NCBI GenBank assembly: GCA_014529385.2
Contig: CM043963.1
Location: forward strand, 105,985,912-106,049,911
Source: Adiantum capillus-veneris
Taxonomy: Eukaryota > Streptophyta > Polypodiopsida > Polypodiales > Pteridaceae
DNA: 64,000 nucleotides
Reading direction: 5' to 3'
The position numbers were made by a program, and so were the translations under genes. Below are positions 12,490 through 22,683 of the stretch, piece after piece. The notes under the pieces were generated by a model that did not search any database, had not been told where the DNA came from, and worked only from the letters and a program-made list of their open reading frames with translations. Positions within the stretch are counted from its first letter, which is position 1. Each line of letters starts with the position of its first letter.

Positions 12490-12793
12490 TTGTTGATAAA
12501 TGAAGGATGGAGGACAACAAAGCCAAAGAGATTCCAAGAAAGGATAGAGTCCTCACCTGCATCCATTAAACATGACAACATGTATGTTAGCCTTGAATGC
12601 GTTTTGTAGGTGTCAGGGTAGAAGCATGTTAACGTGTCACTGAATATGTTGTCTCGGACAATGCTAGTTACTTGTGCTTGTTAGCATATACTGAAAACGG
12701 ATGGGCAAGTCCTTTGAATTTCAAATGTTCCATAAAAAAGATTATTTTCCCTCCTCATGTGCTTCTGTTCCAGTTACTGAAGACGATGTGGGG

Positions 12794-12794
<1 letters not shown>

Positions 12795-12877
<83 letters not shown>
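12795..12877. repeat. (CT)n microsatellite, about 83 bp
   Basis: Uninterrupted CT run upstream of the transposase-like pseudogene. Bases 12878-13123 hold nothing identifiable. Confidence 0.95.
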
Positions 12878-12880
<3 letters not shown>

Positions 12881-13123
12881 CCTTGCTCCGGGAATCCTAC
12901 CTGAGAGATTAGTTGTCAAAGCTGAGCTCTTTCTCTCGTTCTGACACAGACCTACAGAAATGGAGAACCAGCAGCCACATTATTTCCACTAGCTCCAATG
13001 CTGGAAATGGAGCCCTACTGTAATCTGATGGTAAGCAAATCTTATGTGTAGCCCACCTACTCCAAATGAAGTCATTGGTTTTGTTGGTCACATCTATATT
13101 TTTACAGGGCATTTGTTCATAGT

Positions 13124-13931
13124 ATGTGTATATTACAACATCAAGTGTTGACATCTATAAATTTAAGTGATTTTAATTACGTAACATATTATGCACGTCT
13201 ACAGTTCTCAGGAAAAAGTAGAAGAGAGCCACTACAGGCAATGAATTACAAGTCCCAAGATCTAGCTCTTTCTATAATCAAGGAATATGAGAGAGTAAGA
13301 AAGAGGAAACAACGGGAGCAGCAACAAATGAAATTTAAGCGACAACATCATGCCCTCAACGATGAGGAGAAAAAGAAAATCTCCTCCGAGATTATGAGAG
13401 ATTTCAAGAGTAGGACTGAAGGTTTTATTACAGAATCAAAGTGGGAAATCTAAAATCTTGTTCCTCAACATCCGCATGTTCAGGCGATCCATGATGAGTC
13501 TTTCGAGGAGGAGGCTGCTATACAGACCGCAATTGTCTCCAATGTTCGCAGCACACTGGCTACCATCAAGCATCTAGGTTCCAATGAGGAGTTGTTTTTG
13601 AAGAATGCAGCATTGCAAATGATGTTGAACTCAAAGGAAAATATGCCTATTGAAAAAATTGCCAGGGTCCTAAATGTCAATCGTCGCACCTTGCACAAGG
13701 CGAGACCACGACAGGTGAAGCCCGATGTTGATGGTCCATTTTTTTCATTGGTTGCATGTCACAAGAAACACCGTCATAGCCCTATCACAGATGAAATTAA
13801 GGAATTGTTCTACACATTTTGGAAAGTGGAGACTCGTGTTTCACCGAACAAGAAGGATGTTTGTCGAAAGAGGATGGGGAGGAAAAGGTACATAGAACAC
13901 CCAGTGCACCTCCTAGATGAGCCTCAGGTGA
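13124..13931 (+). pseudogene. Transposase-like gene, N-terminal half
   Basis: One frame runs from 13124 to 13954, broken only by TAA 13451-13453. It begins with a very basic, Gln-rich segment (RVRKRKQREQQQMKFKRQ), followed by a helix-turn-helix-like block (PIEKIARVLNVNRRTLHKAR, about 13650-13710) and then FWKVETRVSPNKKDVCRKR and HPVHLLDEPQ. A possible splice donor CAG|GTGATC lies at 13931. The likely continuation is at 22684-24537, after a satellite and an inserted retroelement. The HTH followed by this context fits a DNA-transposon protein. The family is uncharacterised as far as I know. Confidence 0.55.
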
Positions 13932-13956
13932 TCAATCAAATACTTGTACCATAACT

Positions 13957-14941
13957 TATGCATTTTATGCATTGCATCTCTAATGCTTAGTAACTTGTAT
14001 ATGCTGATCAATAGCATACTGATCTGTAGACTTTTGCTAGTTAGCATATGGACTGTGTTGGTTAGCATATTTACTATGTTAGTTAGCATATGGAGTGTGC
14101 TAGTTAGTATGTCTTGGGTTCCAAATAGCATACAGAGCTAGTTGGTTAACACAATATGTATGCTAATTAACATACCTGGTATGCTAGTTACATACCTAGT
14201 ATGCTCAACTGCATGATAAGTACGTTGTCTAATAAAAAGTGATTCTGCTAGTTAGCATATGGAGTTTTCTAGGTAGCATATAGAGTATGCTAGTTAGTAG
14301 GTCTTCAGTTCTAAATAGCATACAGAGTTAGTTGGTCAACACAAAAGGTATGCAAGTTAACACCTAGTATGCTCACTAGCATGATGGGTATGCTATATAA
14401 GACAAGGGTTATGCTAGTTAGAACTAGAAGTTGGGTTGGGTATGCTAGTAAGCATATGGAGTATGATGGTTGGCATAAGGAGTATGCTAGTTAGTATGCC
14501 TTGTGTTCTACCTAGCATATAAAGTTAGCTAGTCAGCACAAGATGTATGCTAATTAACATCATTTATGCTAGTTAGCACCTAGTATGCTCAATAGCATGA
14601 TGGGTGTCCTAATGCGTATACTAGTTAGCATAGTGAGTATGATAGTTAGCATATATAGTATGCTAGTTAGCATATGAACTCTGCTAGTTAGCATATGGAC
14701 TGTGCTAGTTAGCATATGGAGTATGCTAGTTAGCATGCTTTGGGTCCTAAATAGCATATAGAGCTAGTTGGTTAACACAATATGTATGCTAATTAACATA
14801 CCTGGTATGCTAGTTAACATACATAGTATGCTAGTTACATACCTAGTATGCTCAATTGCATGATAAGTATGATGTCTAAACAGAAAGTGAATATGCTATT
14901 TAGCACATGGAGTTTTCTAGGTAGCATATGGAATATGCTAG
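13957..14941. repeat. Palindrome-rich satellite, block 1
   Basis: AT-rich tandem sequence built from variants of TATGCTAGTTAGCATA, plus longer units carrying GTTCTACCTAGCATA and TTAGTTGGTCAACACAA. It stops at 14941, where a Ty3-type element is inserted, and resumes at 21962. The satellite sits between the two halves of the transposase-like gene, so it may occupy an intron. Confidence 0.9.
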
Positions 14942-16502
14942 TGATGGGGGCTTTTCACAAGCCAAGCTCCCATACCCCTCTTCTCTCGTCCCCACCCCAT
15001 GGAAACCTCCTCTTAGGGAGGGAGTGATAAAAGGCATTGGAAAAGTAAGAAAAAAAATAAAGTATGATTATGTAAATATATGAGAAAGGTAAAATAGGCC
15101 ACCTCATGCCTGCGGGGTAGCCCATCCCCACCTTGCCTCCTTTTTTCTTCATTGTTGCCCCATCGTGTGTCCCTTTTCCTCTCCTCCACTCAAAAGGTCA
15201 ACCCCCTCTCTCTTCCCCTTGTCCTTTCCCCTTTCTCTCTCCCCTCAAGCTACCCCACCTCTCACCAATAATGCATTATAACTCACCAATAATGCACCCT
15301 AACTCACATGCAACTTATGCTATCTTCCAAAACAGTATACCCCACCCCCCTTTTCTCTCTCCTACACTCTCCCATGATCCAAATACCCCCCTCTCTCTCT
15401 AAAATTCGTAATCTCTCTTGTCTTGTAGCCAGATGGCCTCCCCCACACTCACACACACTCAGTTTCACTGAAAAAGGTGCCCACAGACCCATCCCCACAC
15501 AGTGGTTACCTGATTTTCTTGTGTTCACACACATCTGCACACAGATTCACCTCTAAACACACTCCCCTCTCTCCCCTCTTGTAATTATTTTATTCTCCAT
15601 GTCACCTCTCACTTTTTTTCATCAACCCATCTCTCTCTCTTAGTCTCTCTCTCATGAGACTACTGTTCTGGCACATATACACACAGTCAGACAAGTGGGG
15701 CCCACAGTCACATGGCCTATGTAGATAATGATTTCTTCATTTCTAAATTCTAGAATTTCTCCCCCCTCCTCCCCTATATAAAGAGGGGTCACCATCACAA
15801 TAAAGACACACACAACATCACCAAAGAACACACTATGCACTGTGTGTGCCTAGTGCACACACACACACCCACACCATCACCATCACCATCACCGCAATCA
15901 CCATGTTTGTCTTGAGCATGACCTCTACACCCTTGGCTATGGAAGATGAAGGGCAACTAAATGAAGGATGATGGCCATAACCCTCGTGCGAGTCTTCTCC
16001 ATCAACTCCCACCTATCCGCCATGTGCTCTACCACTCTCTCCCTTCTCATTCCCCTACCCTATGCTCCCCATTTCATCGCCTTATTCTCTAAATAAAGCT
16101 TGAGGTTTTGTGAGTATGTTTTCTTGCAATGTTTTGCCCATGTGAGGTGTGCGGAATCGCCACCTAGTCTTGTGTTTTGGAGTGAGCTTGTGTATGTGTG
16201 AAGGGTGTGCGGATTCGCCATCCTTTTGTGATGCCTAAGTACTAAGCCGCTATACCCCCTCCCTTACTCTGTCTCTCTCTCTCTCTCTCACTTGATCTCA
16301 TTCCCTTTCCTTTTCATCATTACTCCCAAGCATCCATCTCTCTTGGATGAAAACTTTGTTATGGTGGTGTGTTGTTTGCATCCTAGCCATTGAAGCTAGG
16401 TGGTGCCCCCTGTTTGCTTTACCATGACAGGCTCGAGGCGCGCCATTCGGTCCCCGGTGTTTTAGAGGCCGTCGGGGTTCGGGGTTCGCTTTGCTCCCGT
16501 CA
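14942..16502 (+). repeat. 5' LTR of element 2 (1561 bp)
   Basis: Direct repeat of 20405-21961. It contains a TATA box (TATATAAA, 15775-15782) and an AATAAA signal (16092-16097), so the repeated R segment probably begins about 30 bases after the TATA box and ends shortly after AATAAA. A CAT/CAC trinucleotide run near 15880 differs by 6 bp between the two LTRs. Confidence 0.93.
15775..15782 (+). promoter_or_regulatory. TATA box of the element 2 LTR
   Basis: TATATAAA in a C-rich context (CCCCTATATAAAGAGGGG), a typical plant core promoter. The same box is in the 3' LTR at 21238-21245. Confidence 0.7.
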
Positions 16503-16504
16503 TT

Positions 16505-16522
16505 TGGCGCCCCCACTGAGGA
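16505..16522 (+). other. Primer-binding site of element 2
   Basis: TGGCGCCCCCACTGAGGA, two bases after the 5' LTR. It differs by one base from the element 1 site and by two from the 33.6-55.4 kb array. The tRNA is not identified. Confidence 0.75.
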
Positions 16523-16577
16523 GGGCTTTCTAAGACCCTTCAGTTTACAATGCTGAAAGTGACGCCCAATATCAATC

Positions 16578-16826
16578 ATGGACGAATGGCTGAAGGAATT
16601 TTTTAACTGGAGGACGGAAGAAGAAGAGACGAAGGAGGCACTAGCCGCCTTCATTGAGGTGCTACTGCCAGGCTACAGTGTCGTCAGCATTCAAGAGGTA
16701 AATTCTCCATCTCGTGTCGCTCGTTCTAACTATAAATTGAGAGCATCAGGTGGGAGGTCGGTGAAGTGCCATCACTGTTGTCAACCAAGGCACACTATCA
16801 ATGAGTGCCAGCAACGAAGGCAGTGA
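16578..16826 (+). CDS. Small zinc-knuckle protein in the leader of element 2
   Basis: Frame of 82 residues starting at ATG 16578, 55 bases after the primer site. The N-terminal half is acidic (WRTEEEETKEALAAFIEVLL). The C-terminal half has a CCHC zinc knuckle CHHCCQPRHTINEC (C-x2-C-x4-H-x4-C), with the last residues QQRRQ. It is separate from the gag frame, which has its own knuckle. A nucleic-acid-binding role is likely from the motif. It could instead be a remnant of another gag moved into the leader. Confidence 0.5.
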   Translation: MDEWLKEFFNWRTEEEETKEALAAFIEVLLPGYSVVSIQEVNSPSRVARSNYKLRASGGRSVKCHHCCQPRHTINECQQRRQ

Positions 16827-17006
16827 AAGGGCTGAAGTCATCTACATCAACATTCATCGCAAAGAAGTCATTCACATCAAGGAAGGGAAGCAAACGGTGA
16901 GACCTCTTTTCCCTAAAGAAACTATAGTCAAAGTTATAACTCCAAAGTGGCCTAAAGGGGCTGCTCGAGCCAAAGGCAACGAGAAGATAAGCCAGTCTCG
17001 AAACAC

Positions 17007-17537
17007 ATGACCCCGAAGGGAGAAGCATCTGGCCAAGCAAGTGCTTCAAGCTCAGAAAGCCGGGTTGTACCCAGTTTGCCAAAGAGGAAGTCGTCCGAAG
17101 CTAAGCGGCGAAAGGTCGCCTACCGGTTTGCACGACGCATGCGAGTGCTACCAATCCACTTCGACAATCCGGAAGAAGAAGTGGTAAGAATATTCCCATG
17201 TCCTAGAGAAGAGTGGTTCAGCTACTGCTCTCGCTGTTTTGGAAAGAGAGTGGAGGATCTTCCTCCTCTCCCGGTACAACTTATCTTGAAGAAGCTCTCT
17301 ACCACGGGAGAAACCCAGTGGGCTGGGGACGAGTTGCAACTGAATGGAGTAGAATTCATGCAACACGCCGACTACGGAAATTACCTGCAATTGTTGTTAG
17401 CCAAGAGGCTGGGAGTGGTCAGACGCGTCGCCATCACCCCGTACGTGCTGAGCAACGAAGGAAAGGTAGAGCCCATGAAAGGTGACGACCTCTTGTGGAT
17501 GTGCCGACTCATCAACATTGGCACGATAAGAGTATAA
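17007..17537 (+). CDS. Unidentified leader protein of element 2, 176 residues
   Basis: Intact frame between the small zinc-knuckle frame and the conserved leader frame. The start is Ser/Lys/Arg rich (KRKSSEAKRRKVAYRFARR), possibly a nuclear signal. The remainder has mixed globular composition (EEWFSYCSRCFGKRVEDLPP, GDDLLWMCRLINIG). I recognise no domain. No counterpart is seen upstream of gag in element 1 or the 33.6-55.4 kb array. Being open over 176 codons in a recent element supports its being real. Confidence 0.45.
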   Translation: MTPKGEASGQASASSSESRVVPSLPKRKSSEAKRRKVAYRFARRMRVLPIHFDNPEEEVVRIFPCPREEWFSYCSRCFGKRVEDLPPLPVQLILKKLSTTGETQWAGDELQLNGVEFMQHADYGNYLQLLLAKRLGVVRRVAITPYVLSNEGKVEPMKGDDLLWMCRLINIGTIRV

Positions 17538-17562
17538 GTAAGTATTTCATCCTCTGTGCATG

Positions 17563-17775
17563 ATGGAAAACGGGCCAACGGCATTCCCGTTCAGATTCTT
17601 GTAGCATATGCATGTGAATATCTATGTAGATAGGAAAGTCTTCTACCAACAGAAGATCGTACACCTATTCGGTGCGGCGGTACTAGGAGAAATCCTCAAT
17701 TCCCCGAACCCTATCATTCTCCCCATATTAGATTACCATCATTCCTTTAATGTTTCTCTCTTTATCTTGTTTTAA
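17563..17775 (+). pseudogene. Conserved leader reading frame upstream of gag, element 2
   Basis: ATG 17563 to TAA 17773-17775, 71 codons including the stop, with one internal TAG at 17602-17604. It begins MENGPTAFPFRFL. After the TAG come RKVFYQQKIVHLFG, GEILNSPNPIILP and DYHHSFNVSLFILF. It aligns along its whole length with the frames at 3732-3951 and 45555-45773: M-(D/E)-N start, FPF-F, RK-F-QQ, FG, EIL, SPNP-ILP, SF-V. It ends 104 bases before the gag ATG. Function unknown. Confidence 0.65.
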
Positions 17776-17879
17776 CCTATACACCCACCCTTGTAAAAAG
17801 CTGCTATGAGCCGCACTGTTAATGTAATGTAAAAAAAAAAAAGAAAAAAAAAAGGTTTGTAATTTCTTGAGTCACTACC

Positions 17880-18479
17880 ATGGCAAGTGTTTCTTTCCCC
17901 ACGTTCAGTGGAAAGAAGGCAGAGGATCTCACCACCGACTTTTTGGATGATTTCGACATTGCTTGTATCGTCTCCAACAAAGATGACGATGCTTCACGAC
18001 TTAGAATTTTTCCTCTACTGATGAGAGTAGAGGCCAAGTCCTGGTATAATGCATTGCCCCAGGCCACCAAGAATGCGTGGGATGTGTTAATGGCTACTTT
18101 TGTAAAGAGGTTTGGTGGAGGCACAACCTCGGAGAGGCTATGGCAGTTACTGACAGAATTAAAGCAGGGAGGCCTGCTGGAGTATGCCACCTACGAGTCT
18201 AAATTTGTGGACTTATGGGAGCGATGGGTTGCCTCGCTGGAGGAAGGTGAAAGAGCGCCTAATTTCCTAAAGAAGGACCGTTTCATTGCTGGTCTATGGT
18301 CGCCGCTTAGAGAGAAGGTGAAGGGAAGGTTTCCTGCAACATATGAGTTGGCAGTCGAAGTAGCCCGCCTTAAAGACAAGAAGCTACGCATGCAAGCAAG
18401 AGTAAATGAGTCAGAGGAAACAAGATCGATACAACCAACCCCAGTGACTGCAACAGCCAATCATAGAGTCCAACCATAG
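17880..18479 (+). CDS. Gag of element 2 (ends at TAG)
   Basis: ATG 17880, 199 residues. The gag core is clear: PTFSGKKAEDLTTDFLDDFD at the start, AKSWYNALP, then FLKKDRFIAGLWSPLREKVK, matching the gag of the other Ty3 copies (FLKKEGFIAGL). TAG 18477-18479 ends it, but the same frame stays open until 20546 and contains the zinc knuckle, so the full gag probably once extended across this codon. Either CAG became TAG, or the codon is read through. The sequence cannot decide. Confidence 0.75.
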   Translation: MASVSFPTFSGKKAEDLTTDFLDDFDIACIVSNKDDDASRLRIFPLLMRVEAKSWYNALPQATKNAWDVLMATFVKRFGGGTTSERLWQLLTELKQGGLLEYATYESKFVDLWERWVASLEEGERAPNFLKKDRFIAGLWSPLREKVKGRFPATYELAVEVARLKDKKLRMQARVNESEETRSIQPTPVTATANHRVQP

Positions 18480-20546
18480 GAGGCATCAAAAGAGCAAGAC
18501 CTGCTGAGTCGCATCACCACCCAACTAGAGAGTTTATCTATGCATCTGGTGCAACAAGGGCATACACCTGGCAGGAACCCAAAACAAGGAAGAGGACAAC
18601 GAAGGCAGAACCCAAAACAAGGAAGAGGACAACGAAGGCAGAACCCAGAGTACCACTGTTACAACTACGGGGAAGATGGCCATGAAATGTACTACTGTCC
18701 ACACCCGAGGAGGCATAATTTCAATAGAGAGGGGAGACAGAATCAAATCTCTCCACCAAGAGCAAGACCTTCGCCACTCAGGCAACCAATCCTACCTGTT
18801 CAAATCACACCAGCAGTGGTGCAACCACAGCTGTCCACACCAATTCGACGCCAGTCACCAATGCAACCACCACCACAATCACCACTTACAATCATCCTAC
18901 GCCCACCACCAATTGGTACCCGCACACCAAGTATCATTGGTCTTGAAAAAGAAGGATTAAGTAAGAAGACTATTCAAAGAACTGAAGTAGTGGAACAAGA
19001 GGTTAAAGAATCAAAAGATGCTACCCAGGTGGGGGAGGTAAGTCAAGAAAATTGTGTTACAAATGTGAGTACATCTTTAACCTTGAATGAAATAGGCACC
19101 AAAGCGATCAATCGACAGCATTGGGAAGTAAGGGTAAGAAGGTGTAAAGTCTTGATTAGGCCTCATCAGAGTAAGAGGAATGCAAAGGGCATGAAAGATA
19201 CAAGAGAAGAGGAAGACCAGCCTACTAGCAAGGCTTTGCAGAAGGTGGACAACATATCAAGCAAAGGGGAGGGCTTTGAAAACGGAAGCCTATGCACCAC
19301 CATGGACCCAGGACAGTGTAGCAAGCTAAAGGAATCTTGCATCAAGGCAGTTTCACTTAAGGACCATAACGAAGAGGTAAGTATGACTGAAGGTTTGGAG
19401 TTGGATATTTCTCGAGAGGATTGGCAGCAGAGCAAGACTTTATTGTGTAGTGTTATAGACTTAGAGATGGGTAATGCCTCTAGTCTACTGAAGGGTGTTA
19501 TAAACTTGGAGATGGGTAATCCCTCCAGTTTATGTGAGGGTGTTCAGAGTAAGTTTGATGATCAATATGCTGCCAACCTTTTAAGGATGTTCCAAACTCC
19601 TCCACAACACAGCATTGTGTTTGCATGGGATGCATCAGACTTATGGCTATGGCTAGCTGCTATAACATATAGAGAGAAGATCAGCATGGAGATAAGAGCA
19701 AAGGAGCCATGGATAGACAAAAGCCTAATAGAATGCAAGAATGAAGATCTCATTCGCAATTTGGTACAATTTTTTACAAATAGTGCATCCTCTCTTTGGA
19801 GAAAGGTAAGTGGATTACGCTTGAATTTAAGCCGCAAGGTAGGTGGCTTGCTATTAGCATCAATAAAGGAAGCTGACATGTTTGAGCACACCCAAAAGAA
19901 GCATGATATGCTCGCAGTTTTTTCTAGTCATGGCAGTAAGCAGGATTCTGAAGACAACTTGAGCTCACCACACCAACAAGGCGGCCATATATGGTGGATT
20001 CTTGGTACACTCTTGGGAATCATAATTTTCAGTTCTGTCTTTGCAGGAGCCAAGATGCTCATTTCCCCTCTCGCTACTGATGGTTACAAATTTGATCCAA
20101 TTTGGCATGCAAATTTTATTGTTCAGACACTGCAAACAATGATCCTATTTTTCACTTGGGATCCAGGAGGACATTGGCACAAAGTTCTGGAAGCCATGGG
20201 CTTCCCCTTTAATCAACCGACACTATTCCAAGGAACAAGTTATCACTCGGACCTGTTACAGATTCATGAATATCCCAGAAATCTCACCAATGGCCAAATG
20301 GAATGGCTAGTTCAAAAGGCAACTCGATATCGGATCCTACAACTAAGCGGAAGAATAAACAGAGCTAGAGACATGAATGCCTCTAGCCAAAAGGGGAGGG
20401 CTAATGATGGGGGCTTTTCACAAGCCAAGCTCCCATACCCCTCTTCTCTCGTCCCCACCCCATGGAAACCTCCTCTTAGGGAGGGAGTGATAAAAGGCAT
20501 TGGAAAAGTAAGAAAAAAAATAAAGTATGATTATGTAAATATATGA
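18480..20546 (+). CDS. Gag C-terminal part plus long extra domain with a membrane segment (element 2)
   Basis: In frame with gag after the TAG; open for about 690 codons and running into the 3' LTR. First comes a duplicated basic motif (NPKQGRGQRRQ twice) and a zinc knuckle CYNYGEDGHEMYYC, whose second Cys is replaced by Tyr. Then a Pro/Gln-rich region, and about 450 residues with no pol motif. A direct repeat VIDLEMGN/VINLEMGN is visible. A strongly hydrophobic segment (IWWILGTLLGIIIFSSVFAG, about 19990-20050) looks like a transmembrane helix. An envelope-like product is possible, as in some plant Ty3 elements. That is inference, since only one membrane segment and no signal peptide are seen. 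Confidence 0.6.
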   Translation, partial: EASKEQDLLSRITTQLESLSMHLVQQGHTPGRNPKQGRGQRRQNPKQGRGQRRQNPEYHCYNYGEDGHEMYYCPHPRRHNFNREGRQNQISPPRARPSPLRQPILPVQITPAVVQPQLSTPIRRQSPMQPPPQSPLTIILRPPPIGTRTPSIIGLEKEGLSKKTIQRTEVVEQEVKESKDATQVGEVSQENCVTNVSTSLTLNEIGTKAINRQHWEVRVRRCKVLIRPHQSKRNAKGMKDTREEEDQPTSKALQKVDNISSKGEGFENGSLCTTMDPGQCSKLKESCIKAVSLKDHNEEVSMTEGLELDISREDWQQSKTLLCSVIDLEMGNASSLLKGVINLEMGNPSSLCEGVQSKFDDQYAANLLRMFQTPPQHSIVFAWDASDLWLWLAAITYREKISMEIRAKEPWIDKSLIECKNEDLIRNLVQFFTNSASSLWRKVSGLRLNLSRKVGGLLLASIKEADMFEHTQKKHDMLAVFSSHGSKQDSEDNLSSPHQQGGHIWWILGTLLGIIIFSSVFAGAKMLISPLATDGYKFDPIWHANFIVQTLQTMILFFTWDPGGHWHKVLEAMGFPFNQPTLFQGTSYHSDLLQIHEYPRNLTNGQMEWLVQKATRYRILQLSGRINRARDMNASSQKGRANDGGFSQAKLPYPSSLVPTPWKPPLREGVIKGIGKVRKKIKYDYVNI
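20391..20404 (+). other. Polypurine tract of element 2
   Basis: AAAAGGGGAGGGCTAA-type purine run directly before the 3' LTR. This is the expected site for plus-strand priming. Confidence 0.75.
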
Positions 20547-21961
20547 GAAAGGTAAAATAGGCCACCTCATGCCTGCGGGGCAGCCCATCCCCACCTTGCC
20601 TCCTTTTTTCTTCATTGTTGCCCCATCGTGTGTCCCTTTTCCTCTCCTCCACTCAAAAGGTCAACCCCCTCTCTCTTCCCCTTGTCCTTTCCCCTTTCTC
20701 TCTCCCCTCAAGCTACCCCACCTCTCACCAATAATGCATTATAACTCACCAATAATGCACCCTAACTCACATGCAACTTATGCTATCTTCCAAAACTGTA
20801 TACCCCACCCCCCTTTTCTCTCTCCTACACTCACCCATGATCCAAATACCCCCCTCTCTCTCTAAAATTCGTAATCTCTCTTGTCTTGTAGCCAGATGGC
20901 CTCCCCCACACTCACACACACTCAGTTTCACTGAAAAAGGTGCCCACAGACCCATCCCCACCCAGTGGTTACCTGATTTTCTTGTGTTCACACACATCTG
21001 CACACAGATTCACCTCTGAACACACTCCCCTCTCTCCCCTCTTGTAATTATTTTATTCTCCATGTCACCTCTCACTTTTTTTCATCAACCCATCTCTCTC
21101 TCTTAGTCTCTCTCTCATGAGACTGCTGTTCTGGCACATATACACACAGTCAGACAAGTGGGGCCCACAGTCACATGGCCTATGTAGATAATGATTTCTT
21201 CATTTCTAAATTCTAGAATTTCTCCCCCCTCCTCCCCTATATAAAGAGGGGTCACCATCACAATAAAGACACACACAACATCACCAAAGAACACACTATG
21301 CACTGTGTGTGCCTAGTGCACACACACACACCCACACCATCACCATCACCGCAATCACCATGTTTGTCTTGAGCATGACCTCTACACCCTTGGCTATGGA
21401 AGATGAAGGGCAACTAAATGAAGGATGATGGCCATAACCCTCGTGCGAGTCTTCGCCATCAACTCCCACCTATCCGCCATGTGCTCTACCACTCTCTCCC
21501 TTCTCATTCCCCTACCCTATGCTCCCCATTTCATCGCCTTATTCTCTAAATAAAGCTTGAGGTTTTGTGAGTATGTTTTCTTGCAATGTTTTGCCCATGT
21601 GAGGTGTGCGGAATCGCCACCTAGTCTTGTGTTTTGGAGTGAGCTCGTGTATGTGTGAAGGGTGTGCGGATTCGCCATCCTTTTGTGATGCCTAAGTACT
21701 AAGCCGCTATACCCCCTCCCTTACTCTGTCTCTCTCTCTCTCTCTCTCACTTGATCTCATTCCCTTTCCTTTTCATCATTACTCCCAAGCATCCATCTCT
21801 CTTGGATGAAAACTTTGCTATGGTGGTGTGTTTTTTGCGTCCTAGCCGTTGAAGCTAGGTGGTGCCCCCTGTTTGCTTTACCATGACAGGCTCGAGGCGC
21901 GCCATTCGGTCCCCGGTGTTTTAGAGGCCGTCGGGGTTCGGGGTTCGCTTTGCTCCCGTCA
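20405..21961 (+). repeat. 3' LTR of element 2 (1557 bp)
   Basis: Direct repeat of 14942-16502 with a small number of substitutions and one 6-bp length difference. TATA box at 21238-21245. Confidence 0.93.
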
Positions 21962-22580
21962 CTAGTTACCAGGCCTTGAGTTCTAAATAGCATACATAGT
22001 TAGTTGGTCAACACAAAAAGTATGCAAGCTAACACCACTTATGCTAGTTAAAAACTAGTATGCTCACTAGCATGATGGGTATGCTATTTAAGACAAGGGT
22101 TATGCTAGTTAGAACTAGCAGCTGGGCTAGGTATGCTAGTTAGCATATGGAGTATGCTAGTTAGCATGCCCTGTGTTCTACCTAGCATACAGAGTTAGTT
22201 GGTCAACACAAAAAGTATGCAAGTTAGCACCACTTATGCTGGTTAACAAATAGTATTCTCACTAGCATGATGGGTATGCTATTTAAGACAAGGGTTATGC
22301 TAGTTAGAACTAACAGCTAGGCTTGGTATGCTAGTTAGCATGCTTTGTGTTCTACCTAGCATACAGAGCTAGCTAGTCAGCACAAGATGTAGGAACATTA
22401 ACATAATTTCTGCTAGTTAACACCTAGTATGCTCAATAGCATGATGAATGTCCTAATGAGTATGCTAGTTAGCATATGGTATGTGCTAGTTATCATGCCT
22501 TGTGCTCTACCTAGCATACAGATTTACCTGGTAAACACAAGATATATGCTAGCTAACACTCTTTATGCTAGTTAACATAT
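21962..22580. repeat. Palindrome-rich satellite, block 2 (continuation of block 1)
   Basis: Same units as 13957-14941 (TATGCTAGTTAGCATA variants, CTAGCATACAGAGTTAGTTGG). Blocks 1 and 2 were one array of about 1.6 kb before element 2 inserted. Confidence 0.9.
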
Positions 22581-22683
22581 GTTGTTGCATGCACATTAGG
22601 ATGTTGATTGTCACTATGATTTGTTTTCATGAAATTGTTGTGGATGTCTGAGTTAGCAATCTGAATATTTATCATCATTTGGA

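Larger units (their letters stand above)
14942..21961 (+). mobile_element. Non-autonomous Ty3-type LTR retrotransposon with gag but no pol (element 2)
   Basis: Complete element: 5' LTR 14942-16502, primer site 16505-16522, internal region 16503-20404, polypurine tract 20391-20404, 3' LTR 20405-21961. LTR ends are TGATGGG and CCCGTCA. The flanks are CTAG on both sides (14938-14941 and 21962-21965), a 4-bp target duplication; if the LTR began one base later it would be 5 bp, CTAGT. Removing the element rejoins the satellite cleanly. The LTRs differ by roughly 1 percent by eye, so insertion is fairly recent. No protease, RT, RNase H or integrase motif is visible, so it must be moved in trans. 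Confidence 0.92.

Noticed and set aside
15133-15556. Pro/Leu/Ser-rich frames in the LTRs of element 2
   Set aside because: C- and T-rich LTR sequence that translates in several frames on both strands; no domain, and known LTR context.
18477-18479. Programmed readthrough at the gag TAG as a firm call
   Set aside because: The following bases do not match the classic CAATTA-type context, and TAG is a common decay product in this window.
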